The notes under the pieces were generated by a model. The model was not told where the DNA came from. It saw only the letters and a list, made by a program, of their open reading frames with translations, and ran no database searches. A DNA stretch of 64,000 nt from Dugong dugon (lineage: Eukaryota; Chordata; Mammalia; Sirenia; Dugongidae): positions 567,501 through 631,500 of the forward strand of contig CM057475.1 in assembly GCA_030035585.1 (NCBI GenBank), given 5' to 3'. Both the position numbers and the translations under genes were made by a program. Position 1 is the stretch's first letter. Each line of letters opens with the position of its first letter. Of this stretch, positions 48,310 to 61,979 are shown in pieces.

Positions 48310-51043
48310 AAGCTTTAGTCAGCAAAACCTAACCTCTTCTGCTATCCTCTAGCTGAAGGCAGACAATCTACCTGTTTGGCTTTGAAAGCCACTAGTACCT
48401 TCTTTCCTGATAGGCAAAATTCCCTTTGAAAACCAGGGGATTCAAATACTTGCTAGGCCTGCACTCTCCAGCCTTTTCCCAAGCAGGGAACATTGGAGAT
48501 AGCAGCTTGTGCTGGCCGGACACTTTCTTCTAACAAAACTGAAAACTTAAGAAGATTCAGTTAAGCAGCTTGAGGGAAACGCTAAGTTTTGGTTTCTCTT
48601 TCATGTTGTGAAAGGGGAACTTAAACCTACTGCTAACAAAGATTTTACTCAGGAGAACTAGGGTTTTGCCTCCTTCGCGTTCCAGAACGGGAGAAACACG
48701 GTTTCTCTTCTCCTTCGGCGATATCGTCTGTAAAGCCCTATTCTCAGCTACGCAGCACAGAATGCCACCCGGAATGCTGGAAAGCCTGAACGGCTTCAAC
48801 TAGTTGAAAGGGAAAAAAGTCTTAGGCTGTATCCAGGTAGACAATGCACAGGCAACGTTCTTAGGCATGTAACACAGAGGGACTCTCAAACACAGAAAGT
48901 GAATCGTGCTCCGTTCATCCCCAGGCTGAGAGCAACAAGCTCATGCATTCTCTTGCAGGCAGGGAAGAAGCTACATGCTGGTATTAAGCACACAAGCTTT
49001 AGTTACCAAAACTGAACCTATTCTGCTGTCCTCTAGCTGAAGGCAGACAATCTACCAGTTTGACTTTGAAAGCCACTAGTACCTTCTTTCCTGATAGGCA
49101 AAATTCCCTTTGAAAACCAGGGGATTCAAATACTTGCTAGGCCTGCACTCTCCAGCCTTCTCCCAAGCAGGGAAGATTGGAGATAGCAGCTTGTGCTGGC
49201 CGGACACTTTCTTCTAACAAAACTGAAAACTTAAGTAGATTCAGTTAAGCAGCTTGAGGGAAACGCTAAGTTTTGGTTTCTCTTTCATATTGTTAAAGGG
49301 GAACTTAAACCTACTGCTAACAAAGTTTTTACTCAGGAGAACTAGGCTTTTGCCTCCCTCGCGTTGCAGAATGGGAGAAACGCGGTTTCTCTTCTCCTTT
49401 AGCGATACCGTTGTAAAGCCCTATTCTCAACTACGCAGCACAGAATACATCCCGGAATGCTAGAAAGCCTGAACGGCTTCAACTAGTTGAAAGGGAAAAA
49501 AGTCTTAGGCTTTATCCAGGTAGACAATGCACAGGCAACGTTCTTAGGCATGTAACAGAGAGGGACTTTCAAACACAGAAAGTGAATCGTGCTCCGTTCA
49601 TCCCCAGGCTGACAGCAACAAGCTCATGCTTTCTCTTTCAGGCAGGGAAGAAGCTACATGCTCGTGTTAAGCACAAAAGCTTTAGTCAGCAAAACCGAAC
49701 CTCGTCTGCTGTCCTCTAGCTGAAGGCAGACAATCTACCTGTTTGGCTTTGAAAGCCACTAGGACCTTCTTTCCTGATAGGCAAAATTCCCTTTGAAAAC
49801 CAGGGGATTCAAATACTTGCTAGGCCTGCACTCTCCAGCCTTCTCCCAAGCAGGGAACATTGGAGAAAGCAGCTTGTGCTGGCCGGACACTCTCTTCTAA
49901 CAAAACTGAAAACTTAAGTAGATTCAGTTAAGCAGCTTGAGGGAAACGCTCAGTTTTGGTTTCTCTTTCATCTTGTGAAAGGGGAACTTATACCTACTGC
50001 TAACAAATTTTCTACTCAGGAGAACTAGGGTTTTGCCTCCTTCGCGTTCCAGAACGGGAGAAACGCGGTTTGTCTTCTCCTTTGGCGATACCGTCTGTAA
50101 AGCGGTAATCTCAGCCGCGCAGCCCAGAATACCTCCCGGAATGCTAGAAAGCCTCACCGGCTTCAACTGCTTGAAAGGGAGAAACGTCATACGCTTTATC
50201 AAAGTAGACAATGCACAGGATCTGTCTTAGGCATGTAACACAGAAGGACTTTCAAACACAGAATGTGAATCGTGCCCCGTTCATCCCCAGACTGAGAGCA
50301 ACAAGCTCATGCTTTCTCTTTCAGGCAGGGAAGAAGCTACATGCTCGTGTTAAGCACGAAAGCTTTAGTCAGCAAAACCGAACCTCTTCTGCTGTCCTCT
50401 AGCTGAAGGCAGACAATCTACCTGTTTGGCTTTGAAAGCCAATACTACCTTCATTCCTGGTAGGCAAACTTCCCTTTGAAAACCAGGGGATTCAAATACG
50501 TGCTAGGCCTGCACTCTCCAGCCTTCTCCCAAGCAGGGAACATTGGAGAAAGGAGCTTGTGCTGGGCGGACACTTTCTCCTAACAAAACTGAAAACTTAA
50601 GTAGATTCAGTTAAGCAGCTTGACGGAGAACGCTGTCGTTTGCTTTCTCTTTCATATGGTGAATAGGGAACTTAAACCTACTGCTACCAAAACTTTTACT
50701 CAGGGGAACTACGGTTTTGCCTCCCTCGCGTTGCAGAATGGGAGAAACGCGGTTTCTCTTCTCCTTTAGCGATACCGTTGTAAAGCCCTATTCTCAACTA
50801 CGCAGCACAGAATACATCCCGGAATGCTAGAAAGCCTGAACGGCTTCAACTAGTTGAAAGGGAAAAAAGTCTTAGGCTTTATCCAGGTAGACAATGCACA
50901 GGCAACGTTCTTAGGCATGTAACACAGAGGGACTTTCAAACACAGAAAGTGAATCGTGCTCCGTTCATCCCCAGGCTGAGAGCAACAAGCTCATGCTTTC
51001 TCTTTCAGGCAGGGAAGAAGCTACATGCTGGTGTTAAGCACAC
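48310..51043. repeat. HOR unit 6, 2734 bp
   Basis: It has the CGCTCAG mark (49951) but not the CATGGTCG mark, unlike its neighbours on both sides. Confidence 0.95.
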
Positions 51044-53777
51044 AAGCTTTAGTCAGCAAAACCTAACCTCTTCTGCTATCCTCTAGCTGAAGGCAGACAA
51101 TCTACCTGTTTGGCTTTGAAAGCCACTAGTACCTTCTTTCCTGATAGGCAAAATTCCCTTTGAAAACCAGGGGATTCAAATACTTGCTAGGCCTGCACTC
51201 TCCAGCCTTTTCCCAAGCAGGGAACATTGGAGATAGCAGCTTGTGCTGGCCGGACACTTTCTTCTAACAAAACTGAAAACTTAAGAAGATTCAGTTAAGC
51301 AGCTTGAGGGAAACGCTAAGTTTTGGTTTCTCTTTCATGTTGTGAAAGGGGAACTTAAACCTACTGCTAACAAAGATTTTACTCAGGAGAACTAGGGTTT
51401 TGCCTCCTTCGCGTTCCAGAACGGGAGAAACACGGTTTCTCTTCTCCTTCGGCGATATCGTCTGTAAAGCCCTATTCTCAGCTACGCAGCACAGAATGCC
51501 ACCCGGAATGCTGGAAAGCCTGAACGGCTTCAACTAGTTGAAAGGGAAAAAAGTCTTAGGCTGTATCCAGGTAGACAATGCACAGGCAACGTTCTTAGGC
51601 ATGTAACACAGAGGGACTCTCAAACACAGAAAGTGAATCGTGCTCCGTTCATCCCCAGGCTGAGAGCAACAAGCTCATGCATTCTCTTGCAGGCAGGGAA
51701 GAAGCTACATGCTGGTATTAAGCACACAAGCTTTAGTTACCAAAACTGAACCTATTCTGCTGTCCTCTAGCTGAAGGCAGACAATCTACCAGTTTGACTT
51801 TGAAAGCCACTAGTACCTTCTTTCCTGATAGGCAAAATTCCCTTTGAAAACCAGGGGATTCAAATACTTGCTAGGCCTGCACTCTCCAGCCTTCTCCCAA
51901 GCAGGGAAGATTGGAGATAGCAGCTTGTGCTGGCCGGACACTTTCTTCTAACAAAACTGAAAACTTAAGTAGATTCAGTTAAGCAGCTTGAGGGAAACGC
52001 TAAGTTTTGGTTTCTCTTTCATATTGTTAAAGGGGAACTTAAACCTACTGCTAACAAAGTTTTTACTCAGGAGAACTAGGCTTTTGCCTCCCTCGCGTTG
52101 CAGAATGGGAGAAACGCGGTTTCTCTTCTCCTTTAGCGATACCGTTGTAAAGCCCTATTCTCAACTACGCAGCACAGAATACATCCCGGAATGCTAGAAA
52201 GCCTGAACGGCTTCAACTAGTTGAAAGGGAAAAAAGTCTTAGGCTTTATCCAGGTAGACAATGCACAGGCAACGTTCTTAGGCATGTAACAGAGAGGGAC
52301 TTTCAAACACAGAAAGTGAATCGTGCTCCGTTCATCCCCAGGCTGACAGCAACAAGCTCATGCTTTCTCTTTCAGGCAGGGAAGAAGCTACATGGTCGTG
52401 TTAAGCACAAAAGCTTTAGTCAGCAAAACCGAACCTCGTCTGCTGTCCTCTAGCTGAAGGCAGACAATCTACCTGTTTGGCTTTGAAAGCCACTAGGACC
52501 TTCTTTCCTGATAGGCAAAATTCCCTTTGAAAACCAGGGGATTCAAATACTTGCTAGGCCTGCACTCTCCAGCCTTCTCCCAAGCAGGGAACATTGGAGA
52601 AAGCAGCTTGTGCTGGCCGGACACTCTCTTCTAACAAAACTGAAAACTTAAGTAGATTCAGTTAAGCAGCTTGAGGGAAACGCTCAGTTTTGGTTTCTCT
52701 TTCATCTTGTGAAAGGGGAACTTATACCTACTGCTAACAAATTTTCTACTCAGGAGAACTAGGGTTTTGCCTCCTTCGCGTTCCAGAACGGGAGAAACGC
52801 GGTTTGTCTTCTCCTTTGGCGATACCGTCTGTAAAGCGGTAATCTCAGCCGCGCAGCCCAGAATACCTCCCGGAATGCTAGAAAGCCTCACCGGCTTCAA
52901 CTGCTTGAAAGGGAGAAACGTCATACGCTTTATCAAAGTAGACAATGCACAGGATCTGTCTTAGGCATGTAACACAGAAGGACTTTCAAACACAGAATGT
53001 GAATCGTGCCCCGTTCATCCCCAGACTGAGAGCAACAAGCTCATGCTTTCTCTTTCAGGCAGGGAAGAAGCTACATGCTCGTGTTAAGCACGAAAGCTTT
53101 AGTCAGCAAAACCGAACCTCTTCTGCTGTCCTCTAGCTGAAGGCAGACAATCTACCTGTTTGGCTTTGAAAGCCAATACTACCTTCATTCCTGGTAGGCA
53201 AACTTCCCTTTGAAAACCAGGGGATTCAAATACGTGCTAGGCCTGCACTCTCCAGCCTTCTCCCAAGCAGGGAACATTGGAGAAAGGAGCTTGTGCTGGG
53301 CGGACACTTTCTCCTAACAAAACTGAAAACTTAAGTAGATTCAGTTAAGCAGCTTGACGGAGAACGCTGTCGTTTGCTTTCTCTTTCATATGGTGAATAG
53401 GGAACTTAAACCTACTGCTACCAAAACTTTTACTCAGGGGAACTACGGTTTTGCCTCCCTCGCGTTGCAGAATGGGAGAAACGCGGTTTCTCTTCTCCTT
53501 TAGCGATACCGTTGTAAAGCCCTATTCTCAACTACGCAGCACAGAATACATCCCGGAATGCTAGAAAGCCTGAACGGCTTCAACTAGTTGAAAGGGAAAA
53601 AAGTCTTAGGCTTTATCCAGGTAGACAATGCACAGGCAACGTTCTTAGGCATGTAACACAGAGGGACTTTCAAACACAGAAAGTGAATCGTGCTCCGTTC
53701 ATCCCCAGGCTGAGAGCAACAAGCTCATGCTTTCTCTTTCAGGCAGGGAAGAAGCTACATGCTGGTGTTAAGCACAC
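51044..53777. repeat. HOR unit 7, 2734 bp
   Basis: It carries both marks, at 52395 and 52685. Confidence 0.95.
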
Positions 53778-56511
53778 AAGCTTTAGTCAGCAAAACCTAA
53801 CCTCTTCTGCTATCCTCTAGCTGAAGGCAGACAATCTACCTGTTTGGCTTTGAAAGCCACTAGTACCTTCTTTCCTGATAGGCAAAATTCCCTTTGAAAA
53901 CCAGGGGATTCAAATACTTGCTAGGCCTGCACTCTCCAGCCTTTTCCCAAGCAGGGAACATTGGAGATAGCAGCTTGTGCTGGCCGGACACTTTCTTCTA
54001 ACAAAACTGAAAACTTAAGAAGATTCAGTTAAGCAGCTTGAGGGAAACGCTAAGTTTTGGTTTCTCTTTCATGTTGTGAAAGGGGAACTTAAACCTACTG
54101 CTAACAAAGATTTTACTCAGGAGAACTAGGGTTTTGCCTCCTTCGCGTTCCAGAACGGGAGAAACACGGTTTCTCTTCTCCTTCGGCGATATCGTCTGTA
54201 AAGCCCTATTCTCAGCTACGCAGCACAGAATGCCACCCGGAATGCTGGAAAGCCTGAACGGCTTCAACTAGTTGAAAGGGAAAAAAGTCTTAGGCTGTAT
54301 CCAGGTAGACAATGCACAGGCAACGTTCTTAGGCATGTAACACAGAGGGACTCTCAAACACAGAAAGTGAATCGTGCTCCGTTCATCCCCAGGCTGAGAG
54401 CAACAAGCTCATGCATTCTCTTGCAGGCAGGGAAGAAGCTACATGCTGGTATTAAGCACACAAGCTTTAGTTACCAAAACTGAACCTATTCTGCTGTCCT
54501 CTAGCTGAAGGCAGACAATCTACCAGTTTGACTTTGAAAGCCACTAGTACCTTCTTTCCTGATAGGCAAAATTCCCTTTGAAAACCAGGGGATTCAAATA
54601 CTTGCTAGGCCTGCACTCTCCAGCCTTCTCCCAAGCAGGGAAGATTGGAGATAGCAGCTTGTGCTGGCCGGACACTTTCTTCTAACAAAACTGAAAACTT
54701 AAGTAGATTCAGTTAAGCAGCTTGAGGGAAACGCTAAGTTTTGGTTTCTCTTTCATATTGTTAAAGGGGAACTTAAACCTACTGCTAACAAAGTTTTTAC
54801 TCAGGAGAACTAGGCTTTTGCCTCCCTCGCGTTGCAGAATGGGAGAAACGCGGTTTCTCTTCTCCTTTAGCGATACCGTTGTAAAGCCCTATTCTCAACT
54901 ACGCAGCACAGAATACATCCCGGAATGCTAGAAAGCCTGAACGGCTTCAACTAGTTGAAAGGGAAAAAAGTCTTAGGCTTTATCCAGGTAGACAATGCAC
55001 AGGCAACGTTCTTAGGCATGTAACAGAGAGGGACTTTCAAACACAGAAAGTGAATCGTGCTCCGTTCATCCCCAGGCTGACAGCAACAAGCTCATGCTTT
55101 CTCTTTCAGGCAGGGAAGAAGCTACATGGTCGTGTTAAGCACAAAAGCTTTAGTCAGCAAAACCGAACCTCGTCTGCTGTCCTCTAGCTGAAGGCAGACA
55201 ATCTACCTGTTTGGCTTTGAAAGCCACTAGGACCTTCTTTCCTGATAGGCAAAATTCCCTTTGAAAACCAGGGGATTCAAATACTTGCTAGGCCTGCACT
55301 CTCCAGCCTTCTCCCAAGCAGGGAACATTGGAGAAAGCAGCTTGTGCTGGCCGGACACTCTCTTCTAACAAAACTGAAAACTTAAGTAGATTCAGTTAAG
55401 CAGCTTGAGGGAAACGCTCAGTTTTGGTTTCTCTTTCATCTTGTGAAAGGGGAACTTATACCTACTGCTAACAAATTTTCTACTCAGGAGAACTAGGGTT
55501 TTGCCTCCTTCGCGTTCCAGAACGGGAGAAACGCGGTTTGTCTTCTCCTTTGGCGATACCGTCTGTAAAGCGGTAATCTCAGCCGCGCAGCCCAGAATAC
55601 CTCCCGGAATGCTAGAAAGCCTCACCGGCTTCAACTGCTTGAAAGGGAGAAACGTCATACGCTTTATCAAAGTAGACAATGCACAGGATCTGTCTTAGGC
55701 ATGTAACACAGAAGGACTTTCAAACACAGAATGTGAATCGTGCCCCGTTCATCCCCAGACTGAGAGCAACAAGCTCATGCTTTCTCTTTCAGGCAGGGAA
55801 GAAGCTACATGCTCGTGTTAAGCACGAAAGCTTTAGTCAGCAAAACCGAACCTCTTCTGCTGTCCTCTAGCTGAAGGCAGACAATCTACCTGTTTGGCTT
55901 TGAAAGCCAATACTACCTTCATTCCTGGTAGGCAAACTTCCCTTTGAAAACCAGGGGATTCAAATACGTGCTAGGCCTGCACTCTCCAGCCTTCTCCCAA
56001 GCAGGGAACATTGGAGAAAGGAGCTTGTGCTGGGCGGACACTTTCTCCTAACAAAACTGAAAACTTAAGTAGATTCAGTTAAGCAGCTTGACGGAGAACG
56101 CTGTCGTTTGCTTTCTCTTTCATATGGTGAATAGGGAACTTAAACCTACTGCTACCAAAACTTTTACTCAGGGGAACTACGGTTTTGCCTCCCTCGCGTT
56201 GCAGAATGGGAGAAACGCGGTTTCTCTTCTCCTTTAGCGATACCGTTGTAAAGCCCTATTCTCAACTACGCAGCACAGAATACATCCCGGAATGCTAGAA
56301 AGCCTGAACGGCTTCAACTAGTTGAAAGGGAAAAAAGTCTTAGGCTTTATCCAGGTAGACAATGCACAGGCAACGTTCTTAGGCATGTAACAGAGAGGGA
56401 CTTTCAAACACAGAAAGTGAATCGTGCTCCGTTCATCCCCAGGCTGAGAGCAACAAGCTCATGCTTTCTCTTTCAGGCAGGGAAGAAGCTACATGCTGGT
56501 GTTAAGCACAC
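53778..56511. repeat. HOR unit 8, 2734 bp
   Basis: It carries both marks, at 55129 and 55419. Its D monomer has a private G at 56393 (AACAGAGAGGG), a base otherwise diagnostic of class B. Confidence 0.95.
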
Positions 56512-59245
56512 AAGCTTTAGTCAGCAAAACCTAACCTCTTCTGCTATCCTCTAGCTGAAGGCAGACAATCTACCTGTTTGGCTTTGAAAGCCACTAGTAC
56601 CTTCTTTCCTGATAGGCAAAATTCCCTTTGAAAACCAGGGGATTCAAATACTTGCTAGGCCTGCACTCTCCAGCCTTTTCCCAAGCAGGGAACATTGGAG
56701 ATAGCAGCTTGTGCTGGCCGGACACTTTCTTCTAACAAAACTGAAAACTTAAGAAGATTCAGTTAAGCAGCTTGAGGGAAACGCTAAGTTTTGGTTTCTC
56801 TTTCATGTTGTGAAAGGGGAACTTAAACCTACTGCTAACAAAGATTTTACTCAGGAGAACTAGGGTTTTGCCTCCTTCGCGTTCCAGAACGGGAGAAACA
56901 CGGTTTCTCTTCTCCTTCGGCGATATCGTCTGTAAAGCCCTATTCTCAGCTACGCAGCACAGAATGCCACCCGGAATGCTGGAAAGCCTGAACGGCTTCA
57001 ACTAGTTGAAAGGGAAAAAAGTCTTAGGCTGTATCCAGGTAGACAATGCACAGGCAACGTTCTTAGGCATGTAACACAGAGGGACTCTCAAACACAGAAA
57101 GTGAATCGTGCTCCGTTCATCCCCAGGCTGAGAGCAACAAGCTCATGCATTCTCTTGCAGGCAGGGAAGAAGCTACATGCTGGTATTAAGCACACAAGCT
57201 TTAGTTACCAAAACTGAACCTATTCTGCTGTCCTCTAGCTGAAGGCAGACAATCTACCAGTTTGACTTTGAAAGCCACTAGTACCTTCTTTCCTGATAGG
57301 CAAAATTCCCTTTGAAAACCAGGGGATTCAAATACTTGCTAGGCCTGCACTCTCCAGCCTTCTCCCAAGCAGGGAAGATTGGAGATAGCAGCTTGTGCTG
57401 GCCGGACACTTTCTTCTAACAAAACTGAAAACTTAAGTAGATTCAGTTAAGCAGCTTGAGGGAAACGCTAAGTTTTGGTTTCTCTTTCATATTGTTAAAG
57501 GGGAACTTAAACCTACTGCTAACAAAGTTTTTACTCAGGAGAACTAGGCTTTTGCCTCCCTCGCGTTGCAGAATGGGAGAAACGCGGTTTCTCTTCTCCT
57601 TTAGCGATACCGTTGTAAAGCCCTATTCTCAACTACGCAGCACAGAATACATCCCGGAATGCTAGAAAGCCTGAACGGCTTCAACTAGTTGAAAGGGAAA
57701 AAAGTCTTAGGCTTTATCCAGGTAGACAATGCACAGGCAACGTTCTTAGGCATGTAACAGAGAGGGACTTTCAAACACAGAAAGTGAATCGTGCTCCGTT
57801 CATCCCCAGGCTGACAGCAACAAGCTCATGCTTTCTCTTTCAGGCAGGGAAGAAGCTACATGCTCGTGTTAAGCACAAAAGCTTTAGTCAGCAAAACCGA
57901 ACCTCGTCTGCTGTCCTCTAGCTGAAGGCAGACAATCTACCTGTTTGGCTTTGAAAGCCACTAGGACCTTCTTTCCTGATAGGCAAAATTCCCTTTGAAA
58001 ACCAGGGGATTCAAATACTTGCTAGGCCTGCACTCTCCAGCCTTCTCCCAAGCAGGGAACATTGGAGAAAGCAGCTTGTGCTGGCCGGACACTCTCTTCT
58101 AACAAAACTGAAAACTTAAGTAGATTCAGTTAAGCAGCTTGAGGGAAACGCTAAGTTTTGGTTTCTCTTTCATCTTGTGAAAGGGGAACTTATACCTACT
58201 GCTAACAAATTTTCTACTCAGGAGAACTAGGGTTTTGCCTCCTTCGCGTTCCAGAACGGGAGAAACGCGGTTTGTCTTCTCCTTTGGCGATACCGTCTGT
58301 AAAGCGGTAATCTCAGCCGCGCAGCCCAGAATACCTCCCGGAATGCTAGAAAGCCTCACCGGCTTCAACTGCTTGAAAGGGAGAAACGTCATACGCTTTA
58401 TCAAAGTAGACAATGCACAGGATCTGTCTTAGGCATGTAACACAGAAGGACTTTCAAACACAGAATGTGAATCGTGCCCCGTTCATCCCCAGACTGAGAG
58501 CAACAAGCTCATGCTTTCTCTTTCAGGCAGGGAAGAAGCTACATGCTCGTGTTAAGCACGAAAGCTTTAGTCAGCAAAACCGAACCTCTTCTGCTGTCCT
58601 CTAGCTGAAGGCAGACAATCTACCTGTTTGGCTTTGAAAGCCAATACTACCTTCATTCCTGGTAGGCAAACTTCCCTTTGAAAACCAGGGGATTCAAATA
58701 CGTGCTAGGCCTGCACTCTCCAGCCTTCTCCCAAGCAGGGAACATTGGAGAAAGGAGCTTGTGCTGGGCGGACACTTTCTCCTAACAAAACTGAAAACTT
58801 AAGTAGATTCAGTTAAGCAGCTTGACGGAGAACGCTGTCGTTTGCTTTCTCTTTCATATGGTGAATAGGGAACTTAAACCTACTGCTACCAAAACTTTTA
58901 CTCAGGGGAACTACGGTTTTGCCTCCCTCGCGTTGCAGAATGGGAGAAACGCGGTTTCTCTTCTCCTTTAGCGATACCGTTGTAAAGCCCTATTCTCAAC
59001 TACGCAGCACAGAATACATCCCGGAATGCTAGAAAGCCTGAACGGCTTCAACTAGTTGAAAGGGAAAAAAGTCTTAGGCTTTATCCAGGTAGACAATGCA
59101 CAGGCAACGTTCTTAGGCATGTAACACAGAGGGACTTTCAAACACAGAAAGTGAATCGTGCTCCGTTCATCCCCAGGCTGAGAGCAACAAGCTCATGCTT
59201 TCTCTTTCAGGCAGGGAAGAAGCTACATGCTGGTGTTAAGCACAC
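56512..59245. repeat. HOR unit 9, 2734 bp
   Basis: It lacks both marks and has CTAGGG in its C monomer. I noticed no private change. Confidence 0.95.
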
Positions 59246-61979
59246 AAGCTTTAGTCAGCAAAACCTAACCTCTTCTGCTATCCTCTAGCTGAAGGCAGAC
59301 AATCTACCTGTTTGGCTTTGAAAGCCACTAGTACCTTCTTTCCTGATAGGCAAAATTCCCTTTGAAAACCAGGGGATTCAAATACTTGCTAGGCCTGCAC
59401 TCTCCAGCCTTTTCCCAAGCAGGGAACATTGGAGATAGCAGCTTGTGCTGGCCGGACACTTTCTTCTAACAAAACTGAAAACTTAAGAAGATTCAGTTAA
59501 GCAGCTTGAGGGAAACGCTAAGTTTTGGTTTCTCTTTCATGTTGTGAAAGGGGAACTTAAACCTACTGCTAACAAAGATTTTACTCAGGAGAACTAGGGT
59601 TTTGCCTCCTTCGCGTTCCAGAACGGGAGAAACACGGTTTCTCTTCTCCTTCGGCGATATCGTCTGTAAAGCCCTATTCTCAGCTACGCAGCACAGAATG
59701 CCACCCGGAATGCTGGAAAGCCTGAACGGCTTCAACTAGTTGAAAGGGAAAAAAGTCTTAGGCTGTATCCAGGTAGACAATGCACAGGCAACGTTCTTAG
59801 GCATGTAACACAGAGGGACTCTCAAACACAGAAAGTGAATCGTGCTCCGTTCATCCCCAGGCTGAGAGCAACAAGCTCATGCATTCTCTTGCAGGCAGGG
59901 AAGAAGCTACATGCTGGTATTAAGCACACAAGCTTTAGTTACCAAAACTGAACCTATTCTGCTGTCCTCTAGCTGAAGGCAGACAATCTACCAGTTTGAC
60001 TTTGAAAGCCACTAGTACCTTCTTTCCTGATAGGCAAAATTCCCTTTGAAAACCAGGGGATTCAAATACTTGCTAGGCCTGCACTCTCCAGCCTTCTCCC
60101 AAGCAGGGAAGATTGGAGATAGCAGCTTGTGCTGGCCGGACACTTTCTTCTAACAAAACTGAAAACTTAAGTAGATTCAGTTAAGCAGCTTGAGGGAAAC
60201 GCTAAGTTTTGGTTTCTCTTTCATATTGTTAAAGGGGAACTTAAACCTACTGCTAACAAAGTTTTTACTCAGGAGAACTAGGCTTTTGCCTCCCTCGCGT
60301 TGCAGAATGGGAGAAACGCGGTTTCTCTTCTCCTTTAGCGATACCGTTGTAAAGCCCTATTCTCAACTACGCAGCACAGAATACATCCCGGAATGCTAGA
60401 AAGCCTGAACGGCTTCAACTAGTTGAAAGGGAAAAAAGTCTTAGGCTTTATCCAGGTAGACAATGCACAGGCAACGTTCTTAGGCATGTAACAGAGAGGG
60501 ACTTTCAAACACAGAAAGTGAATCGTGCTCCGTTCATCCCCAGGCTGACAGCAACAAGCTCATGCTTTCTCTTTCAGGCAGGGAAGAAGCTACATGCTCG
60601 TGTTAAGCACAAAAGCTTTAGTCAGCAAAACCGAACCTCGTCTGCTGTCCTCTAGCTGAAGGCAGACAATCTACCTGTTTGGCTTTGAAAGCCACTAGGA
60701 CCTTCTTTCCTGATAGGCAAAATTCCCTTTGAAAACCAGGGGATTCAAATACTTGCTAGGCCTGCACTCTCCAGCCTTCTCCCAAGCAGGGAACATTGGA
60801 GAAAGCAGCTTGTGCTGGCCGGACACTCTCTTCTAACAAAACTGAAAACTTAAGTAGATTCAGTTAAGCAGCTTGAGGGAAACGCTAAGTTTTGGTTTCT
60901 CTTTCATCTTGTGAAAGGGGAACTTATACCTACTGCTAACAAATTTTCTACTCAGGAGAACTAGGGTTTTGCCTCCTTCGCGTTCCAGAACGGGAGAAAC
61001 GCGGTTTGTCTTCTCCTTTGGCGATACCGTCTGTAAAGCGGTAATCTCAGCCGCGCAGCCCAGAATACCTCCCGGAATGCTAGAAAGCCTCACCGGCTTC
61101 AACTGCTTGAAAGGGAGAAACGTCATACGCTTTATCAAAGTAGACAATGCACAGGATCTGTCTTAGGCATGTAACACAGAAGGACTTTCAAACACAGAAT
61201 GTGAATCGTGCCCCGTTCATCCCCAGACTGAGAGCAACAAGCTCATGCTTTCTCTTTCAGGCAGGGAAGAAGCTACATGCTCGTGTTAAGCACGAAAGCT
61301 TTAGTCAGCAAAACCGAACCTCTTCTGCTGTCCTCTAGCTGAAGGCAGACAATCTACCTGTTTGGCTTTGAAAGCCAATACTACCTTCATTCCTGGTAGG
61401 CAAACTTCCCTTTGAAAACCAGGGGATTCAAATACGTGCTAGGCCTGCACTCTCCAGCCTTCTCCCAAGCAGGGAACATTGGAGAAAGGAGCTTGTGCTG
61501 GGCGGACACTTTCTCCTAACAAAACTGAAAACTTAAGTAGATTCAGTTAAGCAGCTTGACGGAGAACGCTGTCGTTTGCTTTCTCTTTCATATGGTGAAT
61601 AGGGAACTTAAACCTACTGCTACCAAAACTTTTACTCAGGGGAACTACGGTTTTGCCTCCCTCGCGTTGCAGAATGGGAGAAACGCGGTTTCTCTTCTCC
61701 TTTAGCGATACCGTTGTAAAGCCCTATTCTCAACTACGCAGCACAGAATACATCCCGGAATGCTAGAAAGCCTGAACGGCTTCAACTAGTTGAAAGGGAA
61801 AAAAGTCTTAGGCTTTATCCAGGTAGACAATGCACAGGCAACGTTCTTAGGCATGTAACACAGAGGGACTTTCAAACACAGAAAGTGAATCGTGCTCCGT
61901 TCATCCCCAGGCTGAGAGCAACAAGCTCATGCTTTCTCTTTCAGGCAGGGAAGAAGCTACATGCTGGTGTTAAGCACAC
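59246..61979. repeat. HOR unit 10, 2734 bp
   Basis: It appears the same as unit 9 at every marker site I checked. Confidence 0.95.
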
